Virus record (IMG/VR): IMGVR_UViG_3300036859_000110
Span: 1-35,972 of that record
From: a virus
Direction: 5' to 3' (one strand)
Length of the DNA: 35,972 nucleotides
Shown one piece after another: positions 30,165-35,972 of the stretch; position 1 is the stretch's first letter, and each line of letters begins with the position of its first letter. The notes below the pieces were generated by a model. The model had not been told where the DNA came from. It ran no database searches and worked only from the letters and a program-made list of their open reading frames with translations. The position numbers were made by a program, and so were the translations under genes.

Positions 30165-30435
30165 CGTCGCCCATCGTTGGCGCGTCTCCGGGTATGGAAG
30201 TATCAAGGCAATGGTAAGCCAGGAACTTCACCTGCTGCTGGATGCGTGCCCCGTGGAACCGGATGAACGCTAGGCGCTCGTGCATCTTCTTCCGGGTCTC
30301 TTCGGCCTCTGCCCGTGACTCTTCGGTTTCGGCCAACTTGGCAAGTTCCCCAAGGCGCTGCATGGCTTTGTAGATGCGCTGCTCGCCTTGGATCACCTGA
30401 GTCTCTAGGGCTTCATAGACTTTCAAGAATGCCAC
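30157..30435 (-). CDS. helical protein, first gene of the packaging unit, 92 aa
   Basis: GTG at 30435 follows GGAGAGGGGGACTA. The ATG further upstream is rejected because it lies upstream of the -10 region at 30457-30462. The product is a long helix or coiled coil (FLKVYEALETQVIQGEQRI, ELAKLAETEESRAEAEETRK, MHERLAFIRFHGAR). It could be a small terminase or scaffold-like protein given its position, but there is no direct evidence. Confidence 0.68.
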   Translation of the reverse strand: MAFLKVYEALETQVIQGEQRIYKAMQRLGELAKLAETEESRAEAEETRKKMHERLAFIRFHGARIQQQVKFLAYHCLDTSIPGDAPTMGDDV

Positions 30436-30456
30436 TAGTCCCCCTCTCCGGTTAGA

Positions 30457-30465
30457 ATAATAGCA
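30457..30465 (-). promoter_or_regulatory. extended -10 promoter of the structural unit
   Basis: Minus-strand TGCTATTAT is an extended -10. Only a poor -35 match is seen 17 bases upstream. The start would be near 30450, giving a leader of about 15 bases with GGAGAGGGGG before the GTG at 30435. TGC before the -10 is shared with the rightward promoter at 2582-2609. Confidence 0.55.
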
Positions 30466-30486
30466 CATTCTGGAGAGGTTGGGAAG

Positions 30487-30645
30487 CTAGAGGCCTTTAT
30501 GTCCGATATGCCACCAATGGCAGTATTCGCATTGGTATGCGTGCATCCTGTCGCGCTGCCTCATCGTGTTCAATGCACGCTGAGCCTGTTGTTTACTGGT
30601 GAATCGAGCCTTTCTTCCACACATGTCCCGTTCCCGGTAGGTCAC
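30487..30645 (-). CDS. small Cys/His zinc-finger protein, 52 aa
   Basis: GTG start in a GTGA overlap (an ATG seven codons in, MCGRKARF, is the alternative). The product has a CEYCHWWHIGH cluster near the C-terminus and a basic helix with FTSKQQAQRALNTMRQRD before it. Proteins with this YxCxYCxxWHxGH ending are widespread in phages and probably bind zinc. Last gene of the replication unit, about 20 bases before the next promoter. Confidence 0.78.
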   Translation of the reverse strand: MTYRERDMCGRKARFTSKQQAQRALNTMRQRDRMHAYQCEYCHWWHIGHKGL

Positions 30646-30884
30646 TCTACCCCCTCCAGCAGCTTAGCGAGTTGGCAGTTCTCATTATGCTTGTCTGGCA
30701 TTCCACACTCTGGACACCAGAAGTGCTCTACGCACCACTCATGCTTCTTCAACATCGCCTCAAGGTCCCGAGTCCGTTCGCCCTGAATCTCCGCGATGGC
30801 CTCCGCCAACCCCGCAATCTCCCACTTCATGAGCCGGGGCACCTTGGACTTGATGGCTTCGATGAGCTTGTCTTTGGTGGTCAT
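30642..30884 (-). CDS. small zinc-binding protein, 80 aa
   Basis: ATGA overlap upstream and GTGA overlap downstream. The N-terminal 45 residues are helical (DKLIEAIKSKVPRLMKWEI, then AGLAEAIAEIQGERTRDLE). The C-terminal part holds WCVEHFWCPECGMPDKH, an array of Cys and His suited to one zinc ion. Function unknown. Confidence 0.72.
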   Translation of the reverse strand: MTTKDKLIEAIKSKVPRLMKWEIAGLAEAIAEIQGERTRDLEAMLKKHEWCVEHFWCPECGMPDKHNENCQLAKLLEGVE

Positions 30885-31432
30885 CCTTCGACCTCGGTGG
30901 GGATACCCAGGAGTTCCATTATTTTCTCCATGTCATCATCGGACAGTTGCGCCATGTACCCGGTCTTCTTGGGGTTTAGGTGGTCTTGGATAGCCACCCA
31001 CCGCTCTATCCGCGTGAGCGCCCGCTTCTTGGCGGGGCGGCGGATGGGATGGTCAAGCTCCTTCCGCCACAAGAACCCTGAGCCTACTACGCCCACAATG
31101 ACACCCGGGGTCCATTCTCCGTCAGTGCCTCTTACCTGGATTTCCTCTCCTAGGCCGTAGCGATCCCTCATCACCTCCGCCCGCGTCTCCTCGCGGATGG
31201 CTTCGCGGTCGGCTTCGATGCGGCCCCAGAAGTAGTCAGTGGCTTGATACAGCGCTTCCGAACCTCCACCATTGCCATGCTTGAATGTCTCAAGATCCCA
31301 CTTGGTCAGCTTCTCCATCTTCCTATCCTTTGGCGTGTAGCTTGTTGATCTGTTGGGGCATATCACCTTTGTGCCTCCCCAGTGGCACCCAACAGGGCAG
31401 CCGCAGTTCTCGCACGTTGTCTCGTCGCTCAT
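30881..31432 (-). CDS. zinc-ribbon protein with charged C-terminus, 183 aa
   Basis: ATG at 31432 in an ATGA overlap. Residues 6-26 hold CENCGCPVGCHWGG and VICPN, a zinc-ribbon cluster. An internal ATG (MEKLTKWDLE) could yield the C-terminal part alone, but its ribosome-binding site is weak. The C-terminal 130 residues contain a helix with EADREAIREETRAEVM, a small strand region (EIQVRGTDGEWTPGVIVG) and a final helix. No family assigned. Confidence 0.7.
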   Translation of the reverse strand: MSDETTCENCGCPVGCHWGGTKVICPNRSTSYTPKDRKMEKLTKWDLETFKHGNGGGSEALYQATDYFWGRIEADREAIREETRAEVMRDRYGLGEEIQVRGTDGEWTPGVIVGVVGSGFLWRKELDHPIRRPAKKRALTRIERWVAIQDHLNPKKTGYMAQLSDDDMEKIMELLGIPTEVEG

Positions 31433-31647
31433 ACCAATTGCCCCCGTTGGGTGCCGCACGTGTGAGGCCTGATGTTCCGAGCCCCCGTGACCTGGGAATC
31501 AACACACCCTGGACAATCTCGCTTCTCTCTCCGCCTGAATCCAGCCCCAATGAGACGGTCGGCGAGACTTGGGATCAGTGACTGACCCATGCCGTCTTTA
31601 CTTGACCATTCCTCGATCACCTCAATCATCAGTTCTCTGTCGCTCAT
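31429..31647 (-). CDS. hypothetical small Cys-containing protein, 72 aa
   Basis: ATG at 31647 follows GGGAGGAGTG. The helix REQ-like start (MSDRELMIEVIEEWSSKD) is followed by SLADRLIGAGFRRREK and DCPGCVDSQ, a CxxC pair, with a further Cys near the end (HTCGTQ). Probably a single zinc site. Its TGA overlaps the next ATG. Confidence 0.68.
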   Translation of the reverse strand: MSDRELMIEVIEEWSSKDGMGQSLIPSLADRLIGAGFRRREKRDCPGCVDSQVTGARNIRPHTCGTQRGQLV

Positions 31648-31662
31648 CACTCCTCCCTCAGG

Positions 31663-31872
31663 TTAAAAATAACTTCCAACCACGCGGCACCCGTTGGTGT
31701 AAATGGTCCGCTCCACTCGCTTCCTGTTGGACTTGGACGGTCCAACCCTAAGTTCAACGATCATCCTCTTCCCACACTTCGGGCAGTCAACATGGAACGG
31801 ATAGCCGCTGTCATGGTAGGACTCCCAGCCGCAGTTACCGCATTCCAGAATGACGTTGTCGGTGAAGGCCAT
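31663..31872 (-). CDS. zinc-ribbon protein, 69 aa
   Basis: A clear zinc ribbon: CGNCGWESYHDSG and CPKCGKRM, with two CxxC pairs spaced 18 residues apart. The C-terminal half is basic (SKSNRKRVERTIY). The ATG lies one base after the previous stop. It may bind nucleic acid or a host RNA polymerase part (inference from the fold alone). Confidence 0.8.
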   Translation of the reverse strand: MAFTDNVILECGNCGWESYHDSGYPFHVDCPKCGKRMIVELRVGPSKSNRKRVERTIYTNGCRVVGSYF

Positions 31873-32031
31873 TCACTCCTCCCTCTTCGTCCCATGTAGA
31901 GGGCACGCATCGTTGATCCAAAACAGCGGGTCGCCAGCAGGCCCGAAACTCCCGCACCCCTTACCGTGGGCGTTGTCCAGAACCGGGCACAGACACCCGG
32001 CGTCAATTGCTTCGTCGCTTCCTGGGTTCAT
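31873..32031 (-). CDS. small Cys-rich phage protein, 52 aa
   Basis: ATG behind GGGGGAGAGG. The product has CLCPVLDNAHGKGCG followed by FWINDACPLHG, a Cys/His pattern found in many small phage proteins. It probably binds a metal ion. The stop is adjacent to the next ATG. No function known. Confidence 0.78.
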   Translation of the reverse strand: MNPGSDEAIDAGCLCPVLDNAHGKGCGSFGPAGDPLFWINDACPLHGTKREE

Positions 32032-32055
32032 CCTCTCCCCCTAGTCGTTGTACGG

Positions 32056-32307
32056 CTACATACAGGCCCTAACGAGCCTCTTGATGTCCGGCTTCATTTT
32101 CTTGATCTTGGCCTTTTCCGCGATAGCCTTCTCACCATCCAGCCATTGCGAAATGTCCTTGTCGGTAAACGTGGGATTCTTGGGTGTAAACAGCGGCACG
32201 TGATCCTTGCCATTCATCGAAGTTGCGTGAACCCCCTCGCTTTCCATGAGCGAAGCTGCTTGGGTGGTGATGTACATCGGAACACCCTGAAAAATATACC
32301 AGTTCAT
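32056..32307 (-). CDS. hypothetical protein, 83 aa
   Basis: ATG behind AAGGAGGTCAAAG, a strong ribosome-binding site. The product begins MNWYIFQGVPMYITTQAASL and continues with a Lys-rich helical second half (KAIAEKAKIKKMKPDIKRL). The sequence is basic and soluble. No motif recognised; the position inside the replication unit hints at a DNA-related role. Confidence 0.68.
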   Translation of the reverse strand: MNWYIFQGVPMYITTQAASLMESEGVHATSMNGKDHVPLFTPKNPTFTDKDISQWLDGEKAIAEKAKIKKMKPDIKRLVRACM

Positions 32308-32325
32308 CTTTGACCTCCTTGGTCT

Positions 32326-32877
32326 TCAATCTCTGTACGGTTCCCGTCTCTCAACGGGCTTCCCGATTTCCTCTAGCATGGTCTGTATTCGCGCCTTCCG
32401 TGCGCCCGGCTTCGAGGCCTGGAGTCTCCGGTACTCTATCGCCTCTGGTGTGTTGCTGTACCACGGTGACGGACCTTGAGGGAACTTATCAATGATCTCT
32501 TGACCCCTCTCTCGGCTCACGGAGATACCCACCGGGCCAATGGCCGTCCAGTACCTCGCGCCATTCCCGCACCGTGGGCACTTCATGGTTTCGACCGGGA
32601 AGTGGTAAGCCTCACCCCGAGACGCGCAAAGGTAACAAATCCCTATGTACTTCTGCGCCCTCTCAGCCGGGTAGATTCCCGCCTTCTCAGCGGCGTTGAT
32701 GACGTGACCCTTTCGAGGTGGTGAGACCAGAAGGTAGTTGACCTCGAAATAGTCCCACAGTTTTCCGATGTTCGCCTCACCCAGCGAGACAACGTAGCTG
32801 CCGATGTCAGCGACGGTGTGGGCTTCCATGCCCTTGAAGGTCTGCGTCAGCTTGGCCAGAAACTCGCTCTTGGTCAT
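32326..32877 (-). CDS. replication-unit protein with zinc finger, 183 aa
   Basis: ATGA overlap with the initiator-like gene. Residues 1-70 are helical (SEFLAKLTQTFKGMEAHTV, then GKLWDYFEVNYLLVSPP). Residues 77-103 hold CYLCASRGEAYHF and CPRCGNG, a two-CxxC zinc finger. The C-terminus is helical and basic. Genes coupled right behind a phage initiator often encode helicase loaders, but there is no ATPase motif here, so that role is only a possibility. Confidence 0.7.
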   Translation of the reverse strand: MTKSEFLAKLTQTFKGMEAHTVADIGSYVVSLGEANIGKLWDYFEVNYLLVSPPRKGHVINAAEKAGIYPAERAQKYIGICYLCASRGEAYHFPVETMKCPRCGNGARYWTAIGPVGISVSRERGQEIIDKFPQGPSPWYSNTPEAIEYRRLQASKPGARKARIQTMLEEIGKPVERREPYRD

Positions 32878-33524
32878 GCGCGAACCATCCCGCGCTCAAT
32901 CTCCTCGGCCCGTCTGAGTACGTCGGCCACGCGCTCATCCTCAGTCATCCCGTGGTTCTTCTCCCGGTCACGCTTGGCCCAGTTGCGAATGGTCAGGTTG
33001 TGGTTCTTGTACTTCGCGCCCTTCATTTCGATGTACTCGTCGAGTCTGGTGATTCGGTCTTGCCAGTCTAGCGGGAAGTCTGCCTTTAGCTTGTCGAGTT
33101 CGGAGGTAGTGAGGAGAACGTGTTGGTATTCACCGTGTTTGTGTTTGATGGGCTTGCGCGTGGTCTCTATAGATGTTTCTTTAGAAGTCTGTAAAGACAA
33201 GAGAATACTATGTTCATCATTTTGATTAGGGGGGGTCTCATCATTTTGATTAGGGGGTCTCATCATTTTGATTACCCTATCACCACCGTTTTCAACGTCC
33301 ACCTCGATGAGGTTCCTCTGCGCGAGCTTCTTGATTGCCCTCGTGACAGTGGGAACAGAACACCCGAGGAACTTGGAGAAGTGCGCGTTGGAGGCGTAGC
33401 AATGCCTCAGGGTGGAGTCTAGGGAATCAATCTCGACGAGAATACATTTTTCGATCATGGAAAACGACTTGTCCAGCCACAGTTCAGCCGGGATGAAAAC
33501 GCCTGTAAATCTACGTTCGCTCAT
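32874..33524 (-). CDS. winged-helix replication initiator-like protein, 216 aa
   Basis: ATG at 33524 overlaps the upstream TGA; a GTG three codons earlier is less well placed for the GGAG motif. The N-terminal 95 residues fit the winged-helix domain of phage replication proteins (FSMIEKCILVEIDSLDS, then NAHFSKFLGCSVPTVTRAIK with the recognition helix). A short Asn/Pro/Asp linker repeat (PPNQNDE twice) follows, then a C-terminal helical part with a motif TIRNWAKRDREKN. In related systems such proteins bind an origin within their own gene. The linker codes for near-identical 15-bp repeats near 33225-33262. Confidence 0.75.
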   Translation of the reverse strand: MSERRFTGVFIPAELWLDKSFSMIEKCILVEIDSLDSTLRHCYASNAHFSKFLGCSVPTVTRAIKKLAQRNLIEVDVENGGDRVIKMMRPPNQNDETPPNQNDEHSILLSLQTSKETSIETTRKPIKHKHGEYQHVLLTTSELDKLKADFPLDWQDRITRLDEYIEMKGAKYKNHNLTIRNWAKRDREKNHGMTEDERVADVLRRAEEIERGMVRA

Positions 33525-34036
33525 TTCGACCACTCCAAAGCCACGGCCTCAAGGGTCTCTATCAGCCCCTCAGATTCCAGGTAGTCCAGAACGCCCATGC
33601 CCCGGTTCTTTGCGGCCACCTTGGGCGACGAATTGGTACGGTACCCGAACTCCCGGTAGAGGTCCCCCCAGGCGGTGGAGAAGTCGATACCGGCACGATG
33701 CGCGTACTCCCGGACGATCTGGTTTACATGGTCGCGGGGCTTGACCTGAGGAGCTTGTATGGACAGCTTAGGGGTAGACTGATTTTGCGCGGTCAAAGCA
33801 AGAACAGCGCCTAGTAACTTCTCGACCATGGTTTCAAGGCGGTCGATGCGATCAACCTGACCCATTTGGGTTACGTTGTTCCTCTTGGGCATGGCGTCCA
33901 TGACCCGGTGAGCCTCTTCCCACGTGAATCTCGTCACCTTGCCCTTCTCCATTTTTGTAGGCATGTTTTCGGAAACCCACCTCTTGACAGTGTTAGTTCC
34001 ACACCCAGCCGTTTCAGCAATTTCTCTGATAGTCAT
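33521..34036 (-). CDS. HTH antirepressor-like regulator, 171 aa
   Basis: ATG behind CCGGAGGCTCT. Residues 1-45 form an HTH of the excisionase/MerR type (TIREIAETAGCGTNTVKRWV). A helical linker follows (VDRIDRLETMVEKLLGAVL). Residues about 105-150 (VREYAHRAGIDFSTAWGDLY, then REFGYRTN) resemble the ORF6C/antirepressor C-terminal domain. Such proteins control phage gene switches. It is the first gene of the unit behind the structured leader, so its own level may be set by that leader. Confidence 0.75.
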   Translation of the reverse strand: MTIREIAETAGCGTNTVKRWVSENMPTKMEKGKVTRFTWEEAHRVMDAMPKRNNVTQMGQVDRIDRLETMVEKLLGAVLALTAQNQSTPKLSIQAPQVKPRDHVNQIVREYAHRAGIDFSTAWGDLYREFGYRTNSSPKVAAKNRGMGVLDYLESEGLIETLEAVALEWSK

Positions 34037-34056
34037 AGAGCCTCCGGAAATGAAAA

Positions 34057-34130
34057 GGCCGCTTAGGAAAGAAGCCCGTTGACGGCGGCACGGGCTCCAG
34101 AGTAAAGCCCTACTTCTTTCCCAAGCGACC
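34057..34130 (-). promoter_or_regulatory. long stem-loop in the 5' leader (attenuator-like)
   Basis: Arms 34113-34130 and 34057-34074 pair over 18 bp (16 Watson-Crick, 2 wobble), followed on the minus strand by four T (34053-34056) as in a terminator. Inside the 38-base loop, AGCCCGT can pair either with the GGGCT before it or with ACGGGCT, which straddles the loop end and the 3' arm. The two inner hairpins exclude each other. With the leader ORF at 34140-34163 this suggests attenuation. Confidence 0.65.
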
Positions 34131-34139
34131 CTTGAATGA

Positions 34140-34163
34140 TCACTTGATTTCTCTGATGTCCAT
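34140..34163 (-). CDS. seven-codon leader ORF (MDIREIK)
   Basis: Begins about 25 bases after the predicted transcription start and ends 9 bases before the long stem. It shares ATCAGAGAAAT with the start of the downstream gene (MTIREI), so it may be a leader peptide or a relic of a duplication of the start region. No strong ribosome-binding site is visible. Confidence 0.35.
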   Translation of the reverse strand: MDIREIK

Positions 34164-34193
34164 GGTCAGGCCCCGTCAAGGTCCGACTCAAGA

Positions 34194-34222
34194 ATACTAC
34201 CACGTCCCCGACAGGGCGTCAA
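34194..34222 (-). promoter_or_regulatory. promoter of the replication unit
   Basis: Minus-strand TTGACG (34217-34222), 17-bp spacer, TAGTAT (34194-34199) with TGG before it. Start near 34187, giving a leader of about 150 bases before the first gene. The 34037-34241 gap is fully used by promoter, leader ORF and stem-loop. Confidence 0.75.
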
Positions 34223-34241
34223 CCGCGAAGACGTGGCACAT

Positions 34242-34406
34242 TCATTCCTTGGGCAGCTCTCTGTAAACAGGCTCCCTGCCGTCCATGATCGCCACTGCCA
34301 ACTCAAGGCCATTGTACATGCCTAGCATGTAGGTGTCGTGGTTCCAGTTCCCATCTTGACCCTGGATCTTCAAGAGGTCTCGAACCTTCTCTAGCGATTC
34401 TTCCAT
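34242..34406 (-). CDS. small phage protein (WNHDTYMLGMYNGLE), 54 aa
   Basis: ATG behind AAGGAGGGAATT; the longer upstream frame is a shadow. The motif GNWNHDTYMLGMYNGLELAV with a C-terminal GREPVYRELP is shared by many short phage proteins of unknown function. It is the last gene of the recombination unit before the replication promoter. Confidence 0.78.
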   Translation of the reverse strand: MEESLEKVRDLLKIQGQDGNWNHDTYMLGMYNGLELAVAIMDGREPVYRELPKE

Positions 34407-34425
34407 AATTCCCTCCTTGGGATTT

Positions 34426-34695
34426 TCAATACGGCGGCTCATGTCCTGTCCTCCTCGCCTCGCGGCTGATGCGCTCCTCGGTGTGGGCGTCGGCTTCCCG
34501 TTGTGCGGCGTAGCGGGCGCGGTTTTCGAGTTCGGTTTCGAACGGGTGCCAGTCAGTGCAGACACGTAAGGGCTTAAGGGGCGACGCTAGTTGCGAGTTG
34601 CACCACGGACACCACCCCATCGGCTTGTCCGCCAGCCAGTCTGGCTCCTCGTCGAACTCTCGGCTGCTCACGTTGTCGGGTAGGTCGCGGCTCAT
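34426..34695 (-). CDS. zinc-binding protein, 89 aa
   Basis: ATG at 34695 in an ATGA overlap. The central CPWCNSQLASPLKPLRVC gives three Cys with WH following, fitting one zinc ion. The C-terminal third is a very charged helix (ELENRARYAAQREADAHTE). Function unknown. Confidence 0.72.
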   Translation of the reverse strand: MSRDLPDNVSSREFDEEPDWLADKPMGWCPWCNSQLASPLKPLRVCTDWHPFETELENRARYAAQREADAHTEERISREARRTGHEPPY

Positions 34696-34952
34696 GGGGT
34701 GTCCTTTGTCAGCTTCCAAGCTGCATACCCACATCCGAAAGACGATCCAGCCATGGCTAGGCACCCCACCCATCGAAGAAACCCTGATATTGAGTTGTCG
34801 AGTTTCATGACATAATCCTTCCCGTTCCAGACTGGATGAGTCCACTGCCCCCAGGTAGCCGGATCAAAGTTCCAGGCCAGGAAGCACATCAGAAGATAGC
34901 CGAGAGCAGCGCCAACGATGCCAGAAAATGCAATGATGACATAGCGTTTCAT
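34692..34952 (-). CDS. two-TM membrane protein, 86 aa
   Basis: Two hydrophobic segments: residues about 4-28 (YVIIAFSGIVGAALGYLLM) and about 58-78 (FLRWVGCLAMAGSSFGCGYA), joined by a Trp-rich loop. The ATG overlaps the NinG-like stop. Unknown role; candidates are superinfection exclusion or lysis control. Confidence 0.7.
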   Translation of the reverse strand: MKRYVIIAFSGIVGAALGYLLMCFLAWNFDPATWGQWTHPVWNGKDYVMKLDNSISGFLRWVGCLAMAGSSFGCGYAAWKLTKDTP

Positions 34953-35368
34953 GTTGTCTCCTTAAACTCATTCTTCGCGAGCAAGTCTTCCAGCTCGGCC
35001 TTCAACTCAGCCTCAAGGTCAAGCAGGTCGGGACGCGTAAACGCCTTGGTTCGGAACGACGCGCCCTCCAGCTCCGAAACCACGTGCTTGCCGTACTGGC
35101 CGACCATGTAGAGGCGGTACGGCTTTTCGTTCCCGTCGTGGTACTGATTGCACCCCGAGCACTGACAGTTGCAGTTAGACAGGTGCCAGCGTACCGCCTG
35201 ATGACCTCTGCGTACGAAGTGCGAGCACGTCAGGGTGATCGGCAACCCGTCGCCGTTGAAGAGGACCGGCTGATGGCACGTCACGCAGTAGCGGTCCCGG
35301 ACGCGGACTATCTGACTCACGATGGCGTCAAGGCGCTTGTGGATGGCGGGGAGGGGTTCGCGGGTCAT
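34949..35368 (-). CDS. NinG/Rap-like recombination nuclease
   Basis: Product of 139 aa. Metal-binding residues occur in the NinG order: RYCVTC, then CSHFVRRGHQAVRWH, then NCNCQCSGCNQYHDGN and YRLYMVGQYG. Lambda Rap (NinG) cuts branched recombination intermediates, and the HNH-like core is recognisable. The usual length is about 200 residues; the shorter N-terminus is simply absent. It belongs with the RecA-like, RecB-like and Orf-like genes across the end overlap. The ATG overlaps the upstream stop. Confidence 0.85.
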   Translation of the reverse strand: MTREPLPAIHKRLDAIVSQIVRVRDRYCVTCHQPVLFNGDGLPITLTCSHFVRRGHQAVRWHLSNCNCQCSGCNQYHDGNEKPYRLYMVGQYGKHVVSELEGASFRTKAFTRPDLLDLEAELKAELEDLLAKNEFKETT

Positions 35369-35853
35369 TTGAGTAGCTCCGGGTTCTCGTGGATGTTGCC
35401 GACGACTTCAATGTCACCTGTTTTGTCTGATCGCTTCCATCTCTGTTGGCTCATGTGGTTCTCTCCCCATGTATCAGGAGAAACCAAGGTTACAGCTCCA
35501 CCATCAAACCAAAGGTCAAGAGTCCTGTATCTCTCACAGAGAGTGGTGTCGATGGGGAATTGGTTGTTCTCATCGCCATTTTCAACAATGGATTCAAATA
35601 CTAATTCCAACCCGCAAAGCTGACCAAATTGCACACGGTAAATAGCCTCGCTGTTATGCTCTCCATTGTTAAGAGTTCTCTTAACTTTCAGCAGATCGTT
35701 TTGAAAAATCTCGACACCGTTCTTGTCCTTGAGTCCGGTATACTGCTCGATAGGGTATGACACCGAGGGGAATCCCAGGTGCTCGCCCATTGTGAAGAAA
35801 GCGTAGTGAAACCGCCCTCCAATGAATTGCCTGAACTTAAAGTCTCTCATCAT
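35365..35853 (-). CDS. YopX-like protein, 162 aa
   Basis: Start ATGATG overlaps the TGA of the small membrane gene. The N-terminus MMRDFKFRQFIGGRFHYAFF and the segment YTGLKDKNGVEIFQNDLLKV are the typical YopX signatures (a barrel with the conserved TGLKDKNGxEIFxxD). YopX proteins are common in phages and of unknown role. The gene is less GC-rich than its surroundings, which suggests recent acquisition. At the other end of the window a different gene follows the same junction. Confidence 0.88.
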   Translation of the reverse strand: MMRDFKFRQFIGGRFHYAFFTMGEHLGFPSVSYPIEQYTGLKDKNGVEIFQNDLLKVKRTLNNGEHNSEAIYRVQFGQLCGLELVFESIVENGDENNQFPIDTTLCERYRTLDLWFDGGAVTLVSPDTWGENHMSQQRWKRSDKTGDIEVVGNIHENPELLK

Positions 35854-35972
35854 TCCTCCACCACTTGGGGTTTCCATTCGAGGGTTTTCATGGGGCTGAT
35901 ATACGGCACCATGCCGGACTCGACGTGGTTCTTGTAGTCGCCGCCCACCATAGCAACGCCCACGACTATTCC
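35847..35972. repeat. 126-bp repeat, right copy (end overlap)
   Basis: Identical to 39-164. The map closes here: position 35972 corresponds to 164, and the sequence continues at 165. Confidence 0.95.
35850..35972 (-). CDS. partial second copy of the small membrane gene
   Basis: The C-terminal 40 residues of the protein at 42-224, cut off by the window's right edge. It ends KPQVVEE with a TGA overlapping the YopX start. If the map is circular this is the same gene seen twice; if not, it is a paralogue. Confidence 0.75.
   Translation of the reverse strand, partial: GIVVGVAMVGGDYKNHVESGMVPYISPMKTLEWKPQVVEE

Noticed and set aside
30436-30468. Upstream ATG (MCYYSN) as the start of the first packaging gene
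   Set aside because: The -10 element overlaps these codons, and a GTG with a strong ribosome-binding site lies at 30435.
1-35972. Temperate lifestyle with integrase and attachment site
   Set aside because: No tyrosine or serine recombinase is visible in any plausible gene; the regulator pair alone does not show lysogeny.

Overview
The window is essentially the whole genome of a tailed double-stranded DNA bacteriophage, about 35.85 kb, read through an end overlap. The last 126 bases (35847-35972) repeat bases 39-164, so the map closes on itself. The first 38 bases do not match the other end and show a second version of the local gene. Structural genes (large terminase, portal, scaffold, major capsid protein, SU10-type adaptor, P22 gp10-like tail hub, three internal or ejection-type proteins, a short fibre and no tail tube or tape measure) point to a short-tailed podovirus-type virion. 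A lytic transglycosylase with an export signal suggests a Gram-negative host; the host itself cannot be named. I see no integrase, DNA polymerase or replicative helicase.

Layout. Almost everything lies on the minus strand. A divergent control region (2449-2650) fires leftward into a ribbon-helix-helix regulator and a recombination module (RecA-like ATPase, PD-(D/E)XK nuclease, Orf/NinB-like protein). That module runs through the end overlap into YopX-like and NinG-like genes, ending near 34242. The same region fires rightward into seven small plus-strand genes (2651-4840) closed by a strong terminator at 4861-4885. A second leftward unit starts at a promoter at 34194-34222, passes a structured 5' leader, and encodes an antirepressor-like HTH protein, a winged-helix initiator-like protein and a run of small zinc-binding proteins (to 30487). 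A third starts near 30460 and carries packaging, head, neck, ejection and fibre genes (30435 to 11379), with an internal terminator just after the major capsid gene. A fourth starts near 11120, with a 29-residue membrane peptide, two tandem serine-type tRNAs and about 20 small genes joined by 4-base stop/start overlaps, including the endolysin (5413-5937) and an HNH-AP2 homing-type nuclease.

How it may work together (inference). The regulator, made from an apparently leaderless transcript, could act on GTGTGC repeats in both divergent promoters. A 46-bp two-part element, present once on each strand (2509-2554 and 11138-11183), lies upstream of the plus-strand promoter and of the promoter of the tRNA/small-gene unit. 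It could let one factor switch on both units. The replication unit may be gated by the leader at 34037-34190, which holds a seven-codon ORF and mutually exclusive hairpins. Replication probably uses host enzymes recruited by the initiator-like protein, with the phage RecA-like, RecB-like and NinG-like proteins processing ends and junctions.

Most notable: the two-part repeated element, the compact divergent switch, the attenuator-like leader, propeller-like insertions in two consecutive neck/tail proteins, an endolysin whose signal peptide is reachable only from a CTG codon, and the gene swap at the end overlap.
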